The notes beneath the pieces are model-generated. The model worked only from the letters and a program-made list of their open reading frames with translations, was not told the DNA's origin and searched no databases. Positions 9,719-17,892 of a DNA stretch of 17,966 bases are shown one piece after another (within the stretch, counting starts at the first letter, position 1; each line of letters starts with the position of its first letter). Position numbers and translations under genes: made by a program. The DNA lies in NCBI GenBank assembly GCA_003833135.1, contig QZLH01000912.1, positions 34,905-52,870 of the forward strand, read 5' to 3'. The DNA comes from Oehlia diaphana (Eukaryota > Glomeromycota > Glomeromycetes > Glomerales > Glomeraceae).

Positions 9719-11164
9719 ATGGCACAACTTGTAGGAGATATTCTCTTATCAATTTTTACTGAATTATACGATGATTTTACTTCTTTACATTCATGTGTTT
9801 TAGTAAATACTTCTTGGTGTCATATAGCTATACCTTTACTATGGAAGTATATTTCAGATTCTTACGAGAATCCTTTTAATCATAAAGTAGAATCACGTGA
9901 AAAATTCTATAATGTTATCGCTCACTTTTTGTCAAACAATCCAGATGATCCATTACAACAAAATAACATTATATTACCTTTAAATAAATTCCCAAAAAGT
10001 CCAATGTTCAAATATATGAATTTTTTCACTCGTATCACTACAATATGGATTGAGGATATGGTTCAATTAACAATAAATGATGAAGTCAAGGATTCTAAAC
10101 ATAAAAGAAAAATATTAGAACGTGAAATTTATAAGTTAATTTTCAGTAGATGTAACTATACAAAGTATTTTCATTGGAATACTGATAAGAAATTATATCA
10201 TTATCCAAATGCTAAAACATTTTTTTCAAATTTACGTTCCATTGAATTCGATTTTAAAGTTGTGACTTCGAAAACATTATTCAAACTTTCAGATATTTGT
10301 AGAAACATAACAAATTTGGAGATAAATGAGTGTGATGAGGATGTTCCAGGTTTAGTTTCATTTATCAAAATGCAAAAAAATCTGCATTCATTATGTATAA
10401 ATTTTGATGATATAGAAGAAAATTATACATTATTAAGTAATATAATTAAAAAAAAGGCTACAACTTTAAAAAAACTTATAATACAACCAATTATTATATT
10501 AATTTCACCTATATTCATTCCTTCATTAACAAATATACAATATTTAGCGCTCAATAATGAATGTGGTGAATTATATGAAAGTGTGGAGAAATGGCGTGAA
10601 TGGGAACATTATTTAAATATGTCCTCCTTTCCAAATCTCAAATATCTTGAAACTTTATATATTCCAAGTGATATTACATGTTTAATAATTAAAAAATCAA
10701 GTATGAATATTTCAGAAATTAATATTAACCATTCAATTGAATCTAATGATTATCAATCTGAAAATAAAAAATTAATTAAGGTAATATCGAGTTGTTGTCA
10801 AAATTTAAGAAGGTTAACCATGAATGTTGATCAAAAAAATTTAAATGAAATGTGTACGATTTTTTCAAATTGTAAAAAATTGGAAAAAATTTATCTTACA
10901 ACAAATGTCATTATATTACCTAATGGTGACGAATTATTAAAAGTGTTGAATAAAGTATCTCCTACAAATTTACAAGAATTTTTATTTTTAGATAAATGGA
11001 ATTTTTCTTTAAAAGGGTTGAAAGAATTTTTTGAAAATTGGAAATTAAAAAATAGGTTCCCAATTAAATTCATTCATTATTATGATGAATGGGCTTATTA
11101 TACATGGACTGATAATCATGATAAAATATTAGAAAAGTATAAAAATGAAGGAGTAATTAGATAA
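9719..11164 (+). CDS. F-box/leucine-rich-repeat protein, single exon
   Basis: 481 residues, intact, no intron needed. The first about 45 residues are an F-box: GDILLSIFTELYDD, then SCVLVNTSWCHIAIPLLWKYI, matching the usual pattern of hydrophobic positions and the LVNxxWC..PxLWK core. The rest carries degenerate leucine-rich repeats, seen as strands such as LRSIEFDF, ITNLEINEC, LHSLCINFDD, LKKLIIQP, IQYLALNNE, LRRLTMNVD, LEKIYLTTN and LQEFLFLDK. F-box proteins bind Skp1 and bring substrates to SCF ubiquitin ligases, with the LRR part usually choosing the substrate; the substrate here is unknown. Large families of such single-exon F-box genes are known in arbuscular mycorrhizal fungi. The ATG at 9719 begins only five residues before the F-box, in keeping with that family. 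Confidence 0.9.
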   Translation: MAQLVGDILLSIFTELYDDFTSLHSCVLVNTSWCHIAIPLLWKYISDSYENPFNHKVESREKFYNVIAHFLSNNPDDPLQQNNIILPLNKFPKSPMFKYMNFFTRITTIWIEDMVQLTINDEVKDSKHKRKILEREIYKLIFSRCNYTKYFHWNTDKKLYHYPNAKTFFSNLRSIEFDFKVVTSKTLFKLSDICRNITNLEINECDEDVPGLVSFIKMQKNLHSLCINFDDIEENYTLLSNIIKKKATTLKKLIIQPIIILISPIFIPSLTNIQYLALNNECGELYESVEKWREWEHYLNMSSFPNLKYLETLYIPSDITCLIIKKSSMNISEININHSIESNDYQSENKKLIKVISSCCQNLRRLTMNVDQKNLNEMCTIFSNCKKLEKIYLTTNVIILPNGDELLKVLNKVSPTNLQEFLFLDKWNFSLKGLKEFFENWKLKNRFPIKFIHYYDEWAYYTWTDNHDKILEKYKNEGVIR

Positions 11165-11282
11165 AATTAGATATTATATAAAGTTTTATTGTATTATAGT
11201 ATAATACCAAATTTTTTTCTTATCATTTGTTTATAAAATTAAATTTAATATTAATTAATAAATATACTTAATTATTCAAAAA

Positions 11283-11305
11283 ATACTTCTGCAGTGCAGA
11301 AGTAT
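11283..11305. repeat. Perfect 11-bp-arm palindrome behind the F-box gene
   Basis: ATACTTCTGCA and TGCAGAAGTAT are exact reverse complements around a single G at 11294. It starts 119 nt after the F-box stop codon, in the expected 3' flank, and is more GC-rich than its surroundings. It could be a short dispersed repeat or a hairpin in the 3' end of the transcript; the sequence alone does not decide. Confidence 0.8.
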
Positions 11306-11524
11306 AATTACTCTAATTAAAAATTTCTCTTGTTGTAACAATTATTTGGTGAATAACAACGTCTTTAAAATATATTTCCTCTAAATAAGAAAAATGTAAT
11401 AATGCACCTCCGCTATTACAGTATTTTTTTTTTTTTTTTTTTGTAAATACATTGATTCAGATATCGAAATTATTCGTCTTGCGGAATCTTGAGGAAAATA
11501 TGAAAAAGTTCGGATTGCTCGAAA

Positions 11525-11820
11525 CCTTGAACGCAAGATGACCTCAAAGGTTGTATACGCCCCGAAGCCTTGAACGCAAGAAGACCTCAAAGGTTGTATA
11601 CGCCCCGAAGCCTTGAACGCCAGACGACCTCAAAGGTTGTATATGCCCGAATCCTTGAACGCAAGACGACCTCAAAGGTCGTATACGCCCCGAAGCCTTG
11701 AACGCAAGACGACCTCAAAGGTTGTATACGCCCCGAAGCCTTGAACGCCAGACGACCTCAAAAGTCGTATACGCCCCGAAGCCTTGAATAACGGAGGATC
11801 TCAAAGATCCTAGCCGCGCC
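11525..11820 (+). repeat. 43-bp tandem array, seven units, each with a conserved hairpin
   Basis: Units start at 11525, 11568, 11611, 11653, 11696, 11739 and 11782; the third is 42 bp and the seventh is short and diverged. Each begins CCTTGAACGC and includes a 7-bp stem with loop CAA, in unit 4 ACGACCT-CAA-AGGTCGT. The seventh unit has AGGATCT-CAA-AGATCCT, differing at two stem positions on both sides so pairing is kept. In units 1, 3 and 5 the changes give G-U pairs if read as plus-strand RNA. Unit 2 has one A-G mismatch and unit 6 one C-A mismatch. Units 1, 2, 4 and 5 also have a small CTTG-AACG-CAAG stem. The 43-bp period is not a multiple of three, so it does not code for a repeated peptide. 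The array is clearly GC-richer than its neighbourhood. An inverted 10-nt piece of the unit (TCGTCTTGCG) lies upstream at 11474-11483. Confidence 0.9.
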
Positions 11821-12099
11821 ACCATTTCTTGTTTATATAACTCTTACTTGCCTGCTTATATTGATCGAGCAACAGTTGTACTAGCTGGCGTCTTCGCCTG
11901 TCTCGCCATTACCTACTCCAACAAAAAGAGATAAATCTTTGAAAAGTCCGTAGTAAGGCGCAGTACTCAACAAAAATCGCATAAATATTTAATTGTCATA
12001 TGATATTAGCTGTTCTTAATCGCAATAGGCAGAATCATAATATTATCGCACGGCCCTATCAAATCATGCTGATTATTTGACCGATATTTTCATTATCGT
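11821..12099. other. GC-richer flank of the hairpin array, no supported gene
   Basis: The raised GC content of the array carries on to about 11990 (GCTGGCGTCTTCGCC, CTCGCCATTACC) before returning to AT-rich DNA. A plus-strand frame is open from the last repeat unit to TAA at 11932-11934, with a hydrophobic tail (VVLAGVFACLAITY), but it has no ATG, so I do not call it a gene. Confidence 0.45.
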
Positions 12100-12227
12100 A
12101 CAATGTTGATATTAATAGTTTATTTTTATATGCATACAATATTGACATATATCTATAGTTTATTTTTGTGTACAATATTGAATATCGATAGTTTATTTGT
12201 GTACAATATTGAATAGTTTATTTGAGT
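12100..12227. repeat. Degenerate tandem array, about 36-bp period, four copies
   Basis: Copies begin with ACAATRTTGA at 12100, 12136, 12172 and 12203, each followed by an ATAGTTTATTT motif. The lengths are 36, 36, 31 and about 25 bp, so the copies shrink to the right by loss of the ATATC part and of T residues. It looks like an old minisatellite. Confidence 0.8.
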
Positions 12228-12249
12228 ATTTGAGCATGATCTGCGTTAG

Positions 12250-12290
12250 TTATACTGGTTAACGTCACGAAGCGACGTTAACCAATATAA
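12250..12290. repeat. Hairpin with 17-bp arms
   Basis: The arm 12250-12266 (TTATACTGGTTAACGTC) and arm 12274-12290 (GACGTTAACCAATATAA) are reverse complements except for one position; the inner 10 bp (GGTTAACGTC) are perfect. The loop is ACGAAGC. It directly follows the 36-bp array and could be a short fold-back element. Confidence 0.85.
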
Positions 12291-13680
12291 ATACATCATA
12301 ATAAATTATGATACAAGAAGAGAGAGGGTTAAAATTCCCGACAACAAATTGATTACTTATGACTAAATGAATGAATTATTAATTTCATCAGAATGTAAAA
12401 AAACACCGCTACTGTAAAAAAAGGTTTCCACGTTAAATCAAAAGCATATTTACACAAATCTTGGGCTCGATATCGTTAATAATTAATTAAAAATGAAAAT
12501 GCTAGCGCTAATATTTAATAAAAGTTAATATATGAGTAAGTTAATTATGGAAGGTACAACTAGCAATCTTTATTAAAAATTTTATATTAGTGATTGATTC
12601 ATTCCATAATAACAAAAAATGTAGTTTTTCGTTCATATTAAATTAAAAAATTTATAATTTATTCTTGCATTTTATTTCAGCTAAAATAGCTCAATCTATT
12701 TCATATTCATTCGGAGTAAATAATGTTTATAAACGAGAGAGAACATTTATAAAAAAAATGTCAAAAAGATAATTTCTATTCTGAAATAAGAAAAATTAAC
12801 TTGACAGTTTTACATAATAATTAAAAAATTCTAACGTTCCAAGTACCTTTACTTTCACATTTTACTTTTCTACTTTCTATAATAATTATATATAATATAT
12901 ATTTCCGGTAACTCTCTTTATTTGTATTGTAAATTATTTATATGTTTCATATATTTTTTTTTTTTAAAAAAATTATTTTATTTCAAAATGTTTGTTCGAT
13001 AAATACAAAATCATTTATTCGCCGGAAGTGCGTGTTTCCAATAAAAAAAAAATTATATCGTTATTAGAATTACTATATGCGTCTTAGCTTGTGACTTAAT
13101 TAGTCAAAGTATACTCCGCATAAATTTTCCGAATATACCGCAGTTGATCAATTCCTTTTTTTAATTCCGGAAGTTATTACAGATTAGGTTTCGGATATTT
13201 GGATATCTTTCGTCGTCAAAAGTTTTAGAACTTTCTTTTTTTTTCGTTGGATACACAATATTCTATAAATGTCATCACGTCATTTTTGGGACAATGGACA
13301 TGTTGGACATGTTGGACATGTTCAAGCGGATGATGATTGATAGGCGGAAGGATCGTCACCTAATTTTTCCTTATGGATAATCTTGAAACATTTATACAAT
13401 TTAGAATTTTTGGATTAGCTTATCGGATTTTATTTCGTAAAATTTACGTTTCTCGCCCGAATTATAAAGTTAATAAAACTCCGAAAAAATTTTACCAATA
13501 AAAGTACATCGTATATACCAAATTAATTCAAAAAACGAAAAACAAATTATATGGAAATCCTTTTCCAGAGCATGATTCACATTTATGTAATTAAAGCGGT
13601 TTCTCATTCAAGAAGTTATTATTTGCAGATTTGGTAATTATATTAAAAATGATGTTGTTTATTCATCTATTGATTTTAAG
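12291..13680. other. Intergenic spacer with a 9-bp triplication
   Basis: No coding frame is supported. TGGACATGT is repeated three times without gaps at 13295-13321, part of a somewhat less AT-rich stretch. CCGGAAG occurs near 13022 and again near 13167. The final part leads into the promoter of the gene at 13761. Confidence 0.5.
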
Positions 13681-13689
13681 TATATAAGG
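13681..13689 (+). promoter_or_regulatory. TATA box of the HMG-like gene
   Basis: TATATAAGG lies 80 nt before the ATG at 13761. A start about 30 nt downstream would fall in the pyrimidine-rich run TTCTTTTTTCTTAAATTTCTTTC and give a 5' leader of roughly 50 nt ending in A14 just before the ATG. Spacing and base composition fit a compact fungal core promoter. Confidence 0.6.
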
Positions 13690-13760
13690 GACAAAATTTT
13701 CCTCGATTCTTTTTTCTTAAATTTCTTTCACAAATAAAGAATAATCAAAAAAAAAAAAAA

Positions 13761-14156
13761 ATGTCTCAACAATCACAAAAATATATTTTTATTGATACAC
13801 TTCAGGATCCTGAATCTTTGATCCAGGAAATCAAAGAACTAGCTTCGAAATTGAAATACTCATTCGCATTGCCAATTGAAGAGCTCATGATCCCAAACAG
13901 TTCTACTCCTCAAAATTCCTTTTTTATGTTTAAGAGGGATCAAATGGCAAGGTTAGCAGGGACGGAAAATCTTAAAACCAATTATTATGAGTATAAGCAG
14001 CTCTTTGAGCTGTTATATAAGCTTCAAGTCATGTATCGTGACAAAACTCCATCAACCTCTATAAACTCACAAACTACCAACGATTTATCTAACGAATTTG
14101 AAAGGACTATAGACAATTTTATTCAAAATGATCCCGAAATTAATAATATACTGTAA
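13761..14156 (+). CDS. Small HMG-box-like (MATA_HMG-type) protein lacking the middle helix
   Basis: 131 residues, single exon, ATG right after A14, stop TAA at 14154-14156. The N-terminal half (IDTLQDPESLIQEIKELASK, then LPIEELMIPN) resembles the leader of MATA_HMG-type proteins of arbuscular mycorrhizal fungi. It is followed by TPQNSFFMFKRDQMARL, which fits helix 1 of an HMG box (RPxNxFxLFRRD). A second helix with the usual W would be expected next, but only GTENLKTN follows, and then FELLYKLQVMYRDKTPS, which resembles helix 3 and its Y/TP end. Roughly a dozen residues including the conserved Trp thus appear to be missing. HMG boxes bend DNA through all three helices, so normal DNA binding is doubtful. 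Codon use and an intact frame suggest it is not simply dead. The family call is by eye; a different short protein remains possible. Confidence 0.6.
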   Translation: MSQQSQKYIFIDTLQDPESLIQEIKELASKLKYSFALPIEELMIPNSSTPQNSFFMFKRDQMARLAGTENLKTNYYEYKQLFELLYKLQVMYRDKTPSTSINSQTTNDLSNEFERTIDNFIQNDPEINNIL

Positions 14157-14815
14157 TTATCGAATTTTTCTTTTATTTTGTGAAATTTTTTACAAAATTT
14201 ATTTTAAGGCACTTTTTACTAACTCTTTTTTTTTTAAAAAAAAACTATTCTAATTAGTAATGAATTGTTCGATAAGATGGATAAAAGAAAGTGTTAATAT
14301 ATCATAATAAATTTTTTTTTTTATTATTAATTTTGTTAATTTGATTTTGTTATTTGATTATTATTGTTGTTGATATGTTATTTTTTTCAATTTTTATTAC
14401 TTTTTTTTTTTTTAAAAAAAAAAAATTCACCTATTATAGAAGTTATATTCTTTATCAATTAAAATTATTTTATGCATTTTCTATATTTAATATGTATTTA
14501 TTTATTTATAACCAAATAAGAAAAATTTTATAAGCCTCTTTTTTTCATAAGCAACTAGTTTTAAGCTCAAAATTCTCAAACCGTAACAAATTAAGAACCA
14601 AATTACTATTATATTAAGTGATAGTTTGGCACTTAACAAGAGACTTCGTTATTAATAAATTTTTTTTTTTTTTGAAATTTCGTGTTCTTTATCATACAAA
14701 CTTTTTTAATGAACAATAAAAAACAGTATGAACTAACTCTGAAATATAGTCACACCTCTTTAAATCACTATCACAAAATTCTTAACGTACATATTATTTG
14801 TATTCATTTATAAAT
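14157..14815. other. 3' flank and AT-rich spacer, no supported gene
   Basis: This is the downstream region of the HMG-like gene, with several homopolymer runs (T about 14402-14413 followed by A; T about 14661-14673) and AATAAA-like strings near 14308 and 14715 that could serve polyadenylation. No coding frame or RNA gene is seen. Confidence 0.45.
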
Positions 14816-14962
14816 TTTAATTCTGGCCGCGTATTATAATTTTTGGCTGAAATTATGATATAATTTTGTAAGTCGTAATTTCCTTATTAGGAAATTTTGT
14901 AATTCCGACCAGCACTATATTTAGCCAAAATGTCTATATATTAATTTCGGCCAGAATTTAAT
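14816..14962. mobile_element. Short fold-back MITE
   Basis: TTAATTCTGGCCG near the left end and CGGCCAGAATTTAA at the right end are inverted copies. Further inside, TTTTGGCT (left) pairs with AGCCAAAA (right). The centre is itself an inverted repeat, AATTTCC-TTATTA-GGAAATT at 14877-14896. The whole 147 bp can fold into one imperfect hairpin. No coding capacity and no clear target duplication were found. Confidence 0.7.
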
Positions 14963-14990
14963 TTTGGTTCAAAATTTCTATATAATCACT

Positions 14991-15042
14991 CCTCTATGTA
15001 ATCACAAATTTTGAAGGAACCGAATAGATGATTATATGGAGG
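14991..15042. repeat. Inverted pair of pogo-like terminal motifs
   Basis: CCTCTATGTAATCA (14991-15004) and TGATTATATGGAGG (15029-15042) are inverted with 12 of 14 matches. On the minus strand the right part reads GACCTCCATATAATCATC followed by TCGGTTCC, which resembles the ends of pogo/Tigger-type elements (CTCTATATAA..., then GGTCCC). It may be all that is left of an internally deleted element. Confidence in the family is low. Confidence 0.45.
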
Positions 15043-15600
15043 TCAAGCTCGCACTATGAGATATATGGTGGTGACCATGCAAATGTAAAAGATAAAAAAA
15101 AAATAAAAAAAAAGCTAAACTAAAACTAAATAAAGGTCTAAAAACTAAATAAGACTTATTTTTGGTCAAAAAGGTCCAAAAATAAATCATTTAAAATTTG
15201 AATTAGCTGGAAATTTATGGTCAGAATCTTACATTCCTCCATAGTGAAGTCGAAGACGTGGAACTTTAGCGACTTCAAACTCTGCAAGTGGTTTATCCCG
15301 GATTGATTATTTGTTTATTTATTTTATTTCTAGGAGAGTAGTAACCAACGACAAATACAGTAATAGATGTGAAACTACAAGTAGTGTAAGACTATTCTAG
15401 TAATCAGTACTGTGGCCTTTATCCTATTACCAGTCTTTTTCCCGGATTGATACTATTAATTACAATCTTTAAAATTTGCATATCATATCACATGATGAGA
15501 TAATCCAGTAAAAAAGGGTATTAACCGATTTTAGCGATAATTTGTGTAAATCAGAATTATTAAATCCCTTAACAGTTAAAGTAATTTGGTAGCGATCAGT
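15043..15600. other. Spacer with a 12-bp direct repeat 144 bp apart
   Basis: TCCCGGATTGAT occurs at 15296-15307 and again at 15440-15451. The DNA between is less AT-rich than its surroundings but has neither an open frame nor terminal inverted repeats that I can see. No gene is supported in this stretch. Confidence 0.5.
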
Positions 15601-15609
15601 CCAAAGTGG

Positions 15610-16195
15610 GCTATGGTACGTTTCGACGAAGTACATTTTACTGAAACCAAAGCCATTTCACCAAAGAGATATTTTGCTGAATGGATGTTTTATTGAATGG
15701 ACATTTTGTCAAATGGACATTTCGTTGAATGGACATTTGTTGAATGAACATTTTGTTGAATGGATATTTCGCTGAATCCTTTTCATGAATCATCCATTTA
15801 GTCGAAAACCATTTGTCAAAATTGTTGTTAACATGATATTTCCTTAATTATTAACAATTCAATACAGAGAAAATAAAAAAATGTTTAAAGAACAAATTCT
15901 CCTTAAAACTATCTTATTTTCACTTGTTTTAGAAAATTGTATATTGAATTTATCAAATAAAAATAATTAAAAAATAGACAAATTGCAACTTAATATATTA
16001 AATATGTAAATAATTCTCTAAAAAAATGAAAGGAAAATTAAAAAATTCCATATCTTTAGCAAAATGTCCCTTCACCGAAATAGCTTCAGCAAAATGTCCT
16101 TCGGTAAAATGTCCATTTTGAACAATAACATTTCAGTGACATCCCTTCACTCGGCCTTCAGTGAAATTGCTTTGGCGAAATGGGTTTTGGTAAAC
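15610..16195. mobile_element. Fold-back element with arms built of 16-bp repeats
   Basis: The left arm holds eight copies of a 16-bp unit, consensus ATTTYGYTGAATGGAC, in phase at 15655, 15671, 15687, 15703, 15719, 15735 (15 bp), 15750 and 15766. The right arm (about 16055-16190) has the same unit inverted, seen as GCAAAATGTCC, TTCACCGAAAT, TTCGGTAAAATGTCC and TTTGGCGAAATGG. The core between (about 15840-16050) is plain AT-rich DNA without a gene. This is the structure of a foldback-type transposon: long inverted arms made of short tandem repeats. The exact borders and any target duplication could not be fixed by eye. Confidence 0.75.
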
Positions 16196-16199
16196 AAAA

Positions 16200-17890
16200 A
16201 ATCAACCCATATTCTCATGGAAGAGTTCTTTATTTAATATTTAATAGGCAACAATTTTATAGTCGACCATATGAATATCTACAACATATAAACTAGCTGT
16301 TAGTTAAACATCAGAATTCAGTAACAACATTTCTATCACATGAGCTCATACTCATTAAACAGTCATTAAATTCTAACGTTAGCGAAAAATTTCAAATTTT
16401 TTATATTTTCTTTTGAGAAAAGATCATTGGTAAAGAACCTCAAAAGTTTACTTTGAGTTAAATAGTTTTTTCTCGGTAGTTTTAAAATTATAAAATTGTA
16501 ATATTTTCTTTTTAATTATTTTCGTTTTTACTGATAAATATATTAATACTCGCACTAAACCAAACCAAACCTTGCATGAATTAAACTCATTCACATATTT
16601 TCTAATTTGGATAATTATTCACCCACTTGCTCGCTCGTACTTTTATGATAATAAAGTTCCTACCGCCATGTTGATTAGAAGTGCGTCATCTGCCCTATAA
16701 AAAAACTGGATACGTTTTTTATAAAGATTTATAAGATTTTTTTTCCTTAGAAATAACGTATCATGAGAGGATACGGGAAAATGCACAATTCCGTATCACA
16801 AAAAACGGATCATTTACACGATTTTATTACGGAATTTACACTGATTTGGTTACTGAAATTACATGATTTAGTCACTGAATTTACTGCTTAAATTACTATT
16901 ATTTACTAGTACTTTATTAAATAAGATACAAATAAAGTAAAATACAAATATGAAAAGTCCATTCCCTCTCAAAAATCTTTATTAAAATAAAATTACCATG
17001 CATATCAACGTATCTAAGATATTGAAGTAGTCCTAAGAAAAAAGCTGTTTTTACAAAAATATACAAAAAAAGAAATATTAATATATTTCTTTGATACAAT
17101 GAAACCCCAATTTAAAACCCAACTTCCCCTATATCAATTAGATCTAAGTCCAGGTTCGTCCAGGTTTCCACTTTCCAAGAGTCTAACGACCTGAAAAACA
17201 AAATAAAAAAATGTATTAAAAGAACATTACTTTTACTCAAACTCCTTCCTATATAGTACCTACAGTAAGTCTTGGCAACCTAAAAAAAAAAAAAGAAGAA
17301 ATGTTACTACATTTCTAATTAATATATTAACTCCCTCTATTTAATACATACAGAAAGTCTGGGTCTCAAGAGGCAACGTTCCTATGAAAAAGAATCTCAG
17401 TGTCATAAAAAAGGAAGAAGTCCTAGCGTCCTACTCTCCTACACGTCATCCTACAAGAAAAGAAATCATCCTACAAAAAAAAATAAATAAATAAAAAAAA
17501 TAAAAAAAATAAAAATTATTATAAAAAAAAATTTCCTTTAAAACACTTCTAAAAGGGAGAAGACAAAAACAACGAGGTGGAAATAAATGAGAAAAAAATT
17601 TTTTAAAAAAAACCAAAGGGGACGAAATGATATAAAAAAAAAAATTATAAAAAGAGGGAATGAGGCGGAATCTATAAGAAAAAAAAATATTTTTTTTAAA
17701 ACAAAAGCACAAAGTGGAATAAAAAAGAAGTTGGGATAAAAGATAAAAAAAAGATCGGTGATCTAAATAAATAAAAAACGTATCACAGATCATAACAATA
17801 AACAATCACGTGGTCACATGTTATGGTAACGGAATGGAAATACGGAACAATGATAATTATTAAGTTTAAAAATTCAGTATAAATTCCGTA
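16200..17890. other. AT-rich spacer, no firm gene
   Basis: GGATACG motifs cluster in both directions at about 16704-16797, including an inverted pair GATACGG (16770-16776) and CCGTATC (16791-16797). Imperfect 22-24-bp repeats (GAATTTACACTGATTT-like) follow at about 16832-16885. Between 17114 and 17390 the minus strand shows three similar motifs, each after a pyrimidine run and AG. From 17446 to 17805 the plus strand is strongly A/G-rich with few C or T; the long minus-strand open frame there is a by-product of this composition. Confidence 0.45.
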
Positions 17891-17892
17891 TA

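Noticed and set aside
10891..11073. 60-codon minus-strand frame inside the F-box gene
   Set aside because: Overlaps the well-supported LRR region on the other strand; a shadow.
11381..11590. 69-codon minus-strand frame into the hairpin array
   Set aside because: Half of it translates the first repeat units and a poly-T run; the 43-bp period would break any repeated peptide.
11525..11820. CRISPR-like array
   Set aside because: Units adjoin with no variable spacers, and the host looks eukaryotic.
11525..11820. rRNA fragments (TTGAACGCA and GACCTCAAA recall 5.8S and 28S ends)
   Set aside because: Matches are 9-10 nt and the rest of the unit has no rRNA similarity.
16917..17099. 60-codon minus-strand frame
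   Set aside because: Low-complexity Ile/Leu/Phe/Tyr product in AT-rich DNA without a gene-like context.
17446..17805. Minus-strand open frame of 119 codons
   Set aside because: The product is nearly all Phe, Tyr, Ile and Leu because the plus strand is A/G-rich; no domain, start context or codon pattern supports it.
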